In this document: in pieces, positions 57,091-64,000 of the stretch
Layout of the letters: each line of letters begins with the position of its first letter
Position numbering within the stretch: the first letter of the stretch is position 1
Assembly (NCBI RefSeq): GCF_009811795.1
Contig: NZ_BLJE01000001.1
Coordinates: 744,001 to 808,000 of the forward strand
Origin: Litoreibacter roseus
GTDB taxonomy: Bacteria > Pseudomonadota > Alphaproteobacteria > Rhodobacterales > Rhodobacteraceae
Direction of reading: 5' to 3'
DNA length: 64,000 bases
The notes under the pieces: generated by a model
The model's database searches: none
The model's input: only the letters and a program-made list of their open reading frames with translations
Told to the model about the DNA's origin: nothing
Translations under genes and position numbers: made by a program

Positions 57091-57106
57091 CGGATAAGGT
57101 CACAGC

Positions 57107-58015
57107 ATGGGCAAGGTCGTCATCCTCGGGGTTTTTGTGGCCGACACGGCCTACCGCGCCAAGCGGATGCCCAAGATGGGCGAGACTATTCTGGGCGAAA
57201 GTTTTGCGCTTGGGCCGGGGGGCAAGGGCTCCAACCAGGCGGTGGCGTCCGGCAAGATGGGGGCCGAGACGCATATCATCACTAAGCTGGGTGACGACGA
57301 TTTTGCCAAGATGGCGCTGGCCACGTGGGACGGCGCGGATGTGACCGGTCACGTGGATCACGTCGCCGACAGCTATACGGGTGCGGCGTATATTTTCATC
57401 GAAGACGGCACGGGCGACAATGCAATCATCATTTCGCCGGGCGCCGCTGCGTTGATCTCGGCCTCTGATATGGACAAGGCCGCCGAGCTGATCCGCAGTG
57501 CCGATGTGTTCGTGACCCAGTTGGAACAACCGATGGAGGCCGCCGTTCGTGCGCTTGAGATCGCGAAAGCGGCGGGCGTGACGACGATCCTGAACCCCGC
57601 CCCGGCGGCGGATTTGCCGGACGGGATACTGGCGCTGTGCGATTATGTAACGCCCAATGAGACCGAGACCGAAGAGCTGACGGGGCTCAGCGTCACGACG
57701 GTGGACGAGGCGGAAGCCGCCTGTATCCGTTTTCGGGACATGGGCGTCGGCTGCCCGATCATCACATTGGGGGAGCGGGGCGTTTATCTGGACGGCCACG
57801 GTCTGGTGCCTGCGTTCAACGCGGGCCCGGTGGTGGAAACGACGGGCGCTGGCGATGCGTTCAATGGCGGCTTCGCGGCCGCTCTGGCCGGTGGTGCGAC
57901 GCCGTTGGATGCAGTGAAGATCGGCTGCGCCACGGCGGGGCTCTCGGTGACAAAGGCAGGCACGGCCCCGTCGATGCCGACCCGCGCCGAGGTCGATGCG
58001 CTGATGGCGCGGTAG
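57107..58015 (+). CDS. ribokinase-family (PfkB) sugar kinase
   Basis: A 302-residue kinase. PfkB signatures are the N-terminal GGKGSNQAVASGKMG and the C-terminal ETTGAGDAFNGGFAAAL, whose Asp is the catalytic base; the anion-hole GAGD is intact. It resembles RbsK (GPGGKGSNQA), so ribose or a similar sugar is plausible. AAGG precedes the ATG. It is the last gene of the ATPase-mutarotase-kinase unit and completes an uptake, anomer conversion and phosphorylation route. Confidence 0.92.
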   Translation: MGKVVILGVFVADTAYRAKRMPKMGETILGESFALGPGGKGSNQAVASGKMGAETHIITKLGDDDFAKMALATWDGADVTGHVDHVADSYTGAAYIFIEDGTGDNAIIISPGAAALISASDMDKAAELIRSADVFVTQLEQPMEAAVRALEIAKAAGVTTILNPAPAADLPDGILALCDYVTPNETETEELTGLSVTTVDEAEAACIRFRDMGVGCPIITLGERGVYLDGHGLVPAFNAGPVVETTGAGDAFNGGFAAALAGGATPLDAVKIGCATAGLSVTKAGTAPSMPTRAEVDALMAR

Positions 58016-58039
58016 CTGCGCTGGAACAGGCCTGAAGGC

Positions 58040-58225
58040 TTACAGCTTGACGTCGCGCTTTGGACTAGGTGTCCGCTTGCTCGCGATACGATGCGTGAAC
58101 TTTTCAGCCTTGGACAATCCAAGCCCTCCGATGTCATCCAGTGTGATGTGTGAGTGCTGCGGGAAGTAAATATCCCACTTCTTTCGGATCTGCATGCGCT
58201 CGCTGAATCCGAGTGCTTGCAGCAT
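58040..58225 (-). CDS. possible small hypothetical protein
   Basis: A 61-codon frame (MLQALGFSERMQIRKKWDIYFPQHS) with a protein-like composition and basic C-terminus, filling the gap between the sugar kinase and the lipoprotein gene. No strong ribosome-binding site precedes either of its two ATG codons. It may be a real small gene or a fragment of a lost one. No family recognised. Confidence 0.3.
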   Translation of the reverse strand: MLQALGFSERMQIRKKWDIYFPQHSHITLDDIGGLGLSKAEKFTHRIASKRTPSPKRDVKL

Positions 58226-58250
58226 CGGTGCGACGCCCCAGTCCGGTCAG

Positions 58251-58832
58251 TCAACATGGCACCAGCTTTGCCTCCAACTGCGCCCTTTCCTCGCGCGGAA
58301 GGGCATCGAACAGATCGACACGTCTGGTGAGCGGGACGAAACCTGCCTCTGGGTCGGTTCGCAGCCATGTGGACACCGGCAGGCGGCCATCAAGGCTCCG
58401 TTTCAGACATCCGCCTTCAACGGTGATGCTCAACTGGCCGTTGCCCGCAATCTGTTGGTCTTTCAAGGCTTTGATCCGGTCTTGGGCGGCAGCGATCAGG
58501 TCCGCGTTCTGTGCGGAGAAGCCGAGGACATAGATCGCTTCGTCTGCGGCGGCCGTGCGCGGGCCGGTTGTTCCCTCACGTATGTTGAGCGGCACGGTCA
58601 CATTGACCGGATCGGCAGCGTTGGGATCATCGGGCACAAACGCAAGCCGGAATTCCGCATCTCCGTCCCGCAGGCCAAGGGCGTCCGGCACACTGACGGC
58701 AACGGTAAGATCGCCGGGCGGCGTTCCCACTGGATCAAGCCGTATGGCCGCGCCAAGGCCAGCGGGTGTTATGCTACTGCATCCTGCCAGCACGCTGATG
58801 CACAAACAGGTCCGGATTGCGGCTTTCAACAT
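58251..58832 (-). CDS. lipoprotein of unknown function
   Basis: A 193-residue protein with a lipoprotein signal (MLKAAIRTCLCISVLAGCSS, lipobox LAGC). The body is beta-rich (GDLTVAVSVPDALGLRDGDAEFRLAFVPDD), with two further cysteines near the C-terminus (Cys in EGGCLKRS and the last residue). AAAGGAA precedes the ATG. Family not recognised. It is divergent from the DUF2975 gene. Confidence 0.75.
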   Translation of the reverse strand: MLKAAIRTCLCISVLAGCSSITPAGLGAAIRLDPVGTPPGDLTVAVSVPDALGLRDGDAEFRLAFVPDDPNAADPVNVTVPLNIREGTTGPRTAAADEAIYVLGFSAQNADLIAAAQDRIKALKDQQIAGNGQLSITVEGGCLKRSLDGRLPVSTWLRTDPEAGFVPLTRRVDLFDALPREERAQLEAKLVPC

Positions 58833-58906
58833 TTCCTTTGCCCTTCTGAAATTTTCAACTTAAAGATCAGATATTAATGTTAAACATGAATGTATAGGTC
58901 TAAAAC

Positions 58907-59449
58907 ATGATCTCTCTCGAAGCCAAGCCCCTTCTGCGTTCCGCTTGTCTGATGCGTCGGGCATTGCTGTTGATCCTTGGAATATTGATCGCCACGGCCT
59001 TGGGGACGCTGGGGTGGATCGCAGTTGATCTGGACCGTGCGGGTCTGTCGTTGGCAGAGTTGACCGGCTACGGCAGCGCCGCGCTGCGAGTTTGGCAAAG
59101 CGTCGCCCTGGGGGCGATCCTGCTCGGTCACATTGTCATTTGGATCGCCGTGGTGTGGCGAGGACAACAAATCTTTGCTGCGCTGTTGAGAGAAGACGTT
59201 GAGGCGGCCAGCATGGCGGCGGCTCAGGCGGCACGGTTGCTGTGGATCATGCTGATCTGGGGTGTTCTTGCGAACACGCTTGCCGCGCTGGTGGCCACGT
59301 GGCACTTCCCGGACGGCCAGCGCGCCTTGGTGATCTCATTCGGGTCGGCGCAGATTTCGACCGTTCTGGCGGCCGTGCTCGCGACGTTCACATCGCGCGC
59401 ATTCGTGTTCGGCGCGGCCCTTTGGCAAGACCATAAGGCGGTGATCTGA
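58907..59449 (+). CDS. DUF2975 membrane protein
   Basis: A 180-residue protein with four predicted helices (ALLLILGILIATALGTLGWI; VALGAILLGHIVIWIAVVW; LLWIMLIWGVLANTLAALVA; STVLAAVLATFTSRAFVFGAAL) and a cytoplasmic GQQIFAALLREDV segment between the second and third. This is the DUF2975 pattern. A small Xre-type regulator gene starts one base after its stop; this pairing is widespread and suggests a membrane sensor or modulator of the regulator. Confidence 0.8.
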   Translation: MISLEAKPLLRSACLMRRALLLILGILIATALGTLGWIAVDLDRAGLSLAELTGYGSAALRVWQSVALGAILLGHIVIWIAVVWRGQQIFAALLREDVEAASMAAAQAARLLWIMLIWGVLANTLAALVATWHFPDGQRALVISFGSAQISTVLAAVLATFTSRAFVFGAALWQDHKAVI

Positions 59450-59450
59450 G

Positions 59451-59660
59451 ATGCCGATTGTCGTCCGCTTGGACGTGGCTTTGGCCCAGCGAAAAATGAC
59501 CTCAAAAGAGCTGGCCGCGATGATTGGTCTATCGGAGCAGAACCTGTCCGTTCTGCGCTCGGGCAAGGCGCGGGGGGTGCGGTTCAGCACATTGGAGGCG
59601 ATTTGCGACGCGCTTGATTGCCAGCCGGGGGATCTGCTGGAATTTACGCAGGGGCCTTGA
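59451..59660 (+). CDS. small Xre-family regulator (YozG-like)
   Basis: A 69-residue protein that is nearly all helix-turn-helix (LAQRKMTSKELAAMIGLSEQNLSVLRSGKARGVRFSTLEAICDALDCQPGDLLEF). It follows the DUF2975 gene after one base and is surely co-expressed with it. Target genes are unknown; self-regulation is the default guess. Confidence 0.88.
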   Translation: MPIVVRLDVALAQRKMTSKELAAMIGLSEQNLSVLRSGKARGVRFSTLEAICDALDCQPGDLLEFTQGP

Positions 59661-59864
59661 TCATACGGGCACTGTCAGCCGGACCGGCCTGTGCCGAATT
59701 CAGCTTTTGGCAGACATCTCCCTCACCTCGCCGCGCAAGAGTATCCGAGCATGAGGTGAGGATTTCCGCAAGGCTCTGAGGGCCTACATAGGTCAAGGCT
59801 GCCCTTCGATGATGGGGTTCCGGCATGGCGGCCAACTCAGTGCTTTACGGTGTGATCTTGCAAC

Positions 59865-60317
59865 TCAAGGCGTGATCAAGCGGTGTCTGCCCGTGGGCGA
59901 GGCAGCCGTCTCACGCGGATGAATGTCAGCAAAGATCTCAATGACATTCTTTTCCGGGTCCTTGAAAAACAGTGTTCTGTGAGGCCAGTCTTGATTGGTC
60001 GGCCTTTCGATGATCTCGACGCCTTTGCCTTGCAGGTCCTGATAAGCCAGATCTACATCGGCGGGTGGAACGCGAAAGCTCAATTGCACGCCTGCTGAAT
60101 TGGTTGGCGGAGGTGGCCCGTCATAATCACGACCGCGTGGGCGCAGGCCCAAAAACAATGTGCCAACCCTGAAACCCACCCATAGCCCGGGCTCTTCGTC
60201 TTCGATGTCAAATCCGAAGATGTTCCGGTAAAACCGTTTCATCAGATCGAGGTCGTCGCAGAGCAAGATGACGTAGTCCATGCTGCGAATTGCACCGAGA
60301 CCTGTCCTGCTTTCCAT
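59865..60317 (-). CDS. glyoxalase/VOC-superfamily protein
   Basis: A 150-residue protein with the betaalphabetabetabeta modules of the VOC fold: MDYVILLCDDLDLMKRFYRNIFGFDIEDEEP, then SFRVPPADVDLAYQDLQGKGVEII and FKDPEKNVIEIFAD, whose Glu is a usual metal ligand. GGAGG lies seven bases before the ATG at 60315-60317, which decides the start although the fold begins 12 residues later. Substrate unknown. It is divergent from hupT. Confidence 0.85.
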   Translation of the reverse strand: MESRTGLGAIRSMDYVILLCDDLDLMKRFYRNIFGFDIEDEEPGLWVGFRVGTLFLGLRPRGRDYDGPPPPTNSAGVQLSFRVPPADVDLAYQDLQGKGVEIIERPTNQDWPHRTLFFKDPEKNVIEIFADIHPRETAASPTGRHRLITP

Positions 60318-60396
60318 GTGTGCCCTCCTTCAGGTCCGTTGCACGGCACTATGGCCGCGTTGCCAAGTCAATTCCCGTGGGGCTAGACTGCCAGCC

Positions 60397-61731
60397 ATGC
60401 AACGTGCCGACATCCTTTCCCAGACAGACGAACCCGCCAACGGGTTTACGGACGTCGCGTGGAATGGTGTGATTGAAGCGGTTGATCGCACCTATACCGA
60501 ACTTGTTGCCTACCAGGAACTGCTTGAGGCCAAGAACGAGGAGCTTGAGGACCTGCGCCGGTTCATGGTGTCTGTTTTGTCCTCGGTCTCGGACTTGCTG
60601 CTTGTCGTCGACAAGGATCGGATGATCGAACGGACGGGCGGCGCTCTTGTTCGGGTCTTGGGGGACCGTCACAAGGCCCAGATCGGGGTGTGCGTGGATG
60701 CCTTGCTGACGGACGACGCCCGGGATGATTTGCGGCGGGTGGTCGATCAGGTCGTGCGCACGCGCGAAGATACGGTGATCGAGATCGAGGTGCTGACAGA
60801 CGACGGCACCGCGCCGCTGGAACTGAGCGTGGCCCCGCGGTTGGATGAGCGCGGTCGCAGTCAGGGCGCTGTTCTGGTCGGGCGTCCCGTGGGGGAGTTG
60901 CGCAGCGCGTATTCCGAGCTTGAGACTTCGCACCTTGCGCTGCAGGCGGCGCAAAGCATGCTGGTGCATAACGAAAAATTGGCGTCGCTGGGCCGGTTGG
61001 TCGCAGGCGTGGCGCATGAGTTGAACAACCCGATCAGCTTTGTCTACGCCAACACCCATGCGCTGGAAAAATACGCGTCGCGGTTCGAGCGTTATTTCGA
61101 CGCGGTGTCTGCCGGGGCGAGCCATGACGAGCAGATGGCGCTGCGTGATGAATTGCGCCTGGACCGGACGATCAAGAACCTGCGGGGCGCCATCGACGGG
61201 GCCAAGGACGGGGCCGAACGGGTCCGCGATATCGTCGAGGATTTGCGCCGTTTGAGTGCCGAAGGCACGGGCGAGGTTGTCCGGTTCGATCTGATGACCA
61301 CGACGCGCACGGCGGCCGATTGGGTGGTGCGCGGCACCAAGACACCGGTCAAGCTGGCGTTTGTTGACGATGGATCACGGCAGGCGATGGGCAATCCCGG
61401 CCATGTCCAGCAGATCGTGATGAATTTGGTGCAGAATGCGATTGATGCCCTTGGTCAGACGGATGCGCCCCAAATCGTGTTGCGTGTGTTTGATCGTGAC
61501 GAATTTGTCGTTTTGTCGGTGGAAGACAACGGTCCCGGTGTTCCCGAAGAAGCAGCGGCGCTTGTGTTCGATCCATTCTTCACGACTAAGGCGGTCGGTC
61601 AGGGCACAGGGCTGGGTCTGTCGATTTCCTACAAGATCGCGCAGGAGCATGGGGGCGGCCTTGCGCTGACCTCTACGAGCGTGGACGGCAGCTGCTTTGA
61701 GTTGTCCCTACCGGCGGAGGGACAGGTATGA
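60397..61731 (+). CDS. hupT: HupT-type sensor histidine kinase of the hydrogen-sensing system
   Basis: A 444-residue soluble kinase. A coiled segment and a PAS domain (about residues 55-175) precede the H box ASLGRLVAGVAHELNNPISFVYANTHALEKY, followed by the N box NLVQNAIDAL, VEDNGPGVPEEA and GTGLGLSISYK. HupT proteins bind the HupUV regulatory hydrogenase through the PAS domain and phosphorylate HupR, so that hydrogenase synthesis follows H2. The identification rests on the direct coupling to hupU: the stop overlaps the next start as ATGA (61728-61731). hupR is not in the window. Confidence 0.9.
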   Translation: MQRADILSQTDEPANGFTDVAWNGVIEAVDRTYTELVAYQELLEAKNEELEDLRRFMVSVLSSVSDLLLVVDKDRMIERTGGALVRVLGDRHKAQIGVCVDALLTDDARDDLRRVVDQVVRTREDTVIEIEVLTDDGTAPLELSVAPRLDERGRSQGAVLVGRPVGELRSAYSELETSHLALQAAQSMLVHNEKLASLGRLVAGVAHELNNPISFVYANTHALEKYASRFERYFDAVSAGASHDEQMALRDELRLDRTIKNLRGAIDGAKDGAERVRDIVEDLRRLSAEGTGEVVRFDLMTTTRTAADWVVRGTKTPVKLAFVDDGSRQAMGNPGHVQQIVMNLVQNAIDALGQTDAPQIVLRVFDRDEFVVLSVEDNGPGVPEEAAALVFDPFFTTKAVGQGTGLGLSISYKIAQEHGGGLALTSTSVDGSCFELSLPAEGQV

Positions 61732-62720
61732 ATATCTTGTGGCTGCAATCTGCGGGCTGCGGCGGGTGCACAATGTCGCTGCTTTGTGCCGAGACACCCA
61801 ATGTCTTTGATCTGCTTGGATCGGCGGGGCTGTCCTTCCTTTGGCATCCTGCCTTGTCGGAACAAAGCGGCGGCGACGTGCGCGCGTTGCTGGGTGGTGT
61901 CGAGAGCGGTGACATCCCGCTGGACATTTTATGTGTGGAAGGGTCGATCCTGACGGGGCCAAAGGGCACGGGGCGCTTCCAGATGTTGTCGGGCACCGGG
62001 CGGTCGATGATGGACTGGGTGCAAAGCCTTGCGCCGCGCGCCGCGCACGTGGTGGCCGTTGGAACCTGCGCCACCTATGGTGGGGTTACCTCTGCCGGTT
62101 CGAACCCCGCGGGCGCCATCGGGGTGCAATACGACGGCAACAGCCCGGGCGGCGCTTTACCTGCCGCGTTCCGTGCGCGCAGCGGGTTGCCCGTGATTAA
62201 CGTTGCGGGCTGTCCGACCCATCCTGATTGGGTCACCGAAACGCTGATGCTGCTGGCCGCAGGCCGCTTGGCTGAAAGTGATCTGGACCAGTTGGCTCGC
62301 CCGCTTTTCTACGCCGAGAACCTTGTCCACCATGCCTGTCCGAAGAACGAGTTCTACGAGTACAAGGCAAGCGCCGAAAAGCTGAGCCAGATGGGCTGCA
62401 TGATGGAGCATTTGGGGTGCGTCGGCACGCAAGCTTCTGGCGACTGCAACATACGGGGCTGGAATGGCGGGGGCTCGTGCACCAAGGCGGGCTACCCTTG
62501 CATCAATTGCACCGCGCCCGAGTTCGAAGAGCCGCAGCACCCGTTCACGCAGACCCCGAAATTCGCGGGCATTCCGGTGGGGCTGCCGTCGGATATGCCG
62601 AAGGCCTGGTTCATGGCGCTGGCCTCTCTGTCCAAGGCCGCGACCCCGAAACGTGTGGCCGAGAACGCTGTCGCCGACCGGGTGGAGGTCGCGCCAAGCT
62701 TGAAATCCGGCAAATCATGA
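61728..62720 (+). CDS. hupU: HupU, small subunit of the H2-sensing regulatory hydrogenase
   Basis: A 330-residue iron-sulphur subunit. It begins directly at MNILWLQSAGCGGCTMS, whose CGGC holds part of the proximal cluster, and lacks the Tat signal of energy-generating uptake hydrogenases, the mark of HupU/HoxB sensors. Further cluster ligands are in GTCATYGGV, NVAGCPTHPDW, HHACPKNEFYE, MGCMMEHLGCVG, GDCNIRGWN and the C-terminal GGGSCTKAGYPCINCTAPEFE. It forms a cytoplasmic complex with HupV. Its stop overlaps the hupV start as ATGA (62717-62720). Confidence 0.93.
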   Translation: MNILWLQSAGCGGCTMSLLCAETPNVFDLLGSAGLSFLWHPALSEQSGGDVRALLGGVESGDIPLDILCVEGSILTGPKGTGRFQMLSGTGRSMMDWVQSLAPRAAHVVAVGTCATYGGVTSAGSNPAGAIGVQYDGNSPGGALPAAFRARSGLPVINVAGCPTHPDWVTETLMLLAAGRLAESDLDQLARPLFYAENLVHHACPKNEFYEYKASAEKLSQMGCMMEHLGCVGTQASGDCNIRGWNGGGSCTKAGYPCINCTAPEFEEPQHPFTQTPKFAGIPVGLPSDMPKAWFMALASLSKAATPKRVAENAVADRVEVAPSLKSGKS

Positions 62721-64000
62721 ACGCGCGCAAGCTGATTGTCGGCCCATTCAATCGGGTCGAGGGCGATCTTGAGATCAAGCTGGATGTCGAGGACGGCCGC
62801 GTGGCTGCAGCCTATGCCAATGCGCCGCTTTTTCGCGGGTTCGAGCAGATGATGGTGGGCAAGGCACCGGAAGACGCGCTCACGATCACGCCGCGCATCT
62901 GTGGTATCTGCTCGATCAGCCAGTCCGCGGCGGCCTCGGCTGCCTTGGGGGCGGCAGCGGGGGTCGCTCCCGCGCCTGAGGGCATGCGGGTGGCCGCCAT
63001 CCTTCACGCGATCGAAAACGTGTGTGATCACCTCACGCATTTCAACCTCTTCTTCTGCGCGGACTTCGCCCGGCCCGCCTATGCCGGACGCGCATGGCAT
63101 GCGCGCGCGGTCGATCGGTTCACGGCGATGGAGGGGTCGGGGGCCCGCGCCTGTGTCGAGGCGCGTGCGCAAATCCTGCACATCGTAGGCCTGCTGGGCG
63201 GGAAATGGCCCCACACGCTCGCCATCCAGCCCGGTGGCGTGACCCGTGCGCCCACCGCCCGCGACTGTGTGCGCATGGCATCCACGCTTGCCAGCTTCCG
63301 CCGGTATCTGGAAACAGTCGTGTTTGGCGCACCCGTTGAATCCTTTGCCGAGATTGCCACTGCCGATGCGCTGGTCGGCTGGGACAAAGGCGACGCAGGT
63401 CTCTTCATGGACATCGCCGCCGATCTGGCGCTGGGACAAATGGGAGCGGGTCCCGGTCGATACATGTCGTTCGGGGCATATCCGCTGCCAGACGGCCGCG
63501 CCTTTGCGTCCGGCTTGTGGGAGGCAGGCCATCTGCAGCCGGTGGACACCCGCGACATTCGCGAAGATCTCAGCCATGCCTGGATGCACGGCGCCACGGC
63601 GCACCCATCGGACGGCCGTACCGACCCTGACGAGGATATGAGCGATCCGGCCTATAGCTGGTGCAAGGCGCCGCGGCTTGGGGGGCGCACAGTCGAAACC
63701 GGGGCCTTCGCCCGGCAGGTCGTGGACGGACATCCCGCAGCGGTTGAACTGGCGGGGCGCGGCAGCAACGCGCTGAACCGCGTGGCGGGACGCCTGCTGG
63801 AGGTCGCGCGCACGCAGCTGCTTTTGGAACAGTGGGTTGCGGATATTGCACCGGAGGCCCGGTTCATGGACAGCGTCACGTTGCCTCAAACAGGGGATGG
63901 CGAAGGGCTGGTGGAGGCGGCGCGCGGCGCGCTTGGGCACTGGATCCGGATCGAAGACGGCAGGATCGCAGGGTATCAGATCATTGCACCGACGACCTGG
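62717..64000 (+). CDS. hupV: HupV, large [NiFe] subunit of the H2-sensing hydrogenase (3' end beyond window)
   Basis: The frame from ATG 62717 stays open for 428 codons to the window edge, so the C-terminal nickel ligands are not seen. The N-terminal nickel motif is RICGICSISQS at residues 60-70: the two cysteines Cys62 and Cys65 are present, and the usual fourth-turn His is Gln69, as known for sensor hydrogenases. Ile64 and Phe112 line up with the two bulky residues that narrow the gas channel in HupUV and HoxBC and give oxygen tolerance. It is translationally coupled to hupU. A large opposite-strand frame covers this region and is not a gene. Confidence 0.93.
   Translation, partial: MNARKLIVGPFNRVEGDLEIKLDVEDGRVAAAYANAPLFRGFEQMMVGKAPEDALTITPRICGICSISQSAAASAALGAAAGVAPAPEGMRVAAILHAIENVCDHLTHFNLFFCADFARPAYAGRAWHARAVDRFTAMEGSGARACVEARAQILHIVGLLGGKWPHTLAIQPGGVTRAPTARDCVRMASTLASFRRYLETVVFGAPVESFAEIATADALVGWDKGDAGLFMDIAADLALGQMGAGPGRYMSFGAYPLPDGRAFASGLWEAGHLQPVDTRDIREDLSHAWMHGATAHPSDGRTDPDEDMSDPAYSWCKAPRLGGRTVETGAFARQVVDGHPAAVELAGRGSNALNRVAGRLLEVARTQLLLEQWVADIAPEARFMDSVTLPQTGDGEGLVEAARGALGHWIRIEDGRIAGYQIIAPTTW

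Noticed and set aside
59644-59835. 63-codon minus-strand frame between the Xre gene and the VOC gene
   Set aside because: Protein-like in places but with no ribosome-binding site or recognisable family; left uncalled in a 204-base gap.
62492-63940. 482-codon frame on the minus strand across hupU-hupV
   Set aside because: It lies opposite the coupled hupU and hupV genes, whose motifs are certain. Long antisense frames are expected in GC-rich coding DNA.

Overview
The window reads as the chromosome of a marine alphaproteobacterium of the Rhodobacterales (Roseobacter group). The evidence is family-level: a Mur/Fur regulator of the alphaproteobacterial type, a DUF6456/DUF6477 divergent pair typical of Rhodobacterales, non-pyrrolysine MttB homologues, a Hint-domain protein, four EamA exporters, CtrA-type TTAA boxes, and a HupTUV hydrogen-sensing module. 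Most genes are densely packed core genes with short gaps and frequent ATGA start/stop overlaps. No rRNA, CRISPR array, prophage or intact insertion sequence is visible. The only tRNA is the 3' part of a tRNA-Val at the left edge.

Layout. 1-5.9 kb: tRNA-Val, a chemoreceptor operon, an orphan peptide-binding protein, enolase and Mur/Fur. 6-17.6 kb: RhlE-type helicase (TTG start), DUF533 protein, Na+/H+ antiporter, EamA exporter, the CorC-nucleoside hydrolase-SelO operon, a metallophosphoesterase-like protein, XerD, an exported protein, and a 44-residue membrane protein. 17.7-24.9 kb: aroK-aroB, ssb, lytic transglycosylase, a crotonase and a thioesterase, a DUF1127 gene divergent from a MocR regulator, and rplM-rpsI. 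25-33.7 kb: Hint protein under a full CtrA box, TetR, PPK2, lipoprotein hydrolase, metA, P-loop protein, exporters and a FadL-like porin. 33.7-38 kb: a degenerate metallopeptidase, an IS3 remnant, RidA, LysE and guaA. 38.2-45.4 kb: MttB homologue, a candidate gene-transfer-agent activator (GafA-like) with a CtrA half-box, an HWE kinase, a lone receiver, a CAP-domain protein with another CtrA half-box, and lipA. 45.4-58 kb: a sugar ABC transporter whose permeases are separated from the binding protein, ATPase, FucU/RbsD mutarotase and ribokinase by about 6 kb carrying a 1364-residue exported ankyrin/beta-propeller protein. 58-64 kb: small proteins, a glyoxalase-like protein, and hupT-hupU-hupV running off the right edge.

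The best leads for new biology are: (1) the giant exported ankyrin/FG-GAP-like protein with its convergent membrane-protein neighbour inside a split sugar-uptake locus; (2) the GafA-like gene and its downstream two-component pair, plus two further genes with CtrA-type boxes; (3) four TCCGA repeats at exactly 11-bp spacing upstream of the permease genes; (4) palindromic operators between a MocR regulator and a DUF1127 gene; (5) a HupV that keeps the residues linked to oxygen-tolerant hydrogen sensing. Function names are family inferences from reading the sequence; no database search was run.
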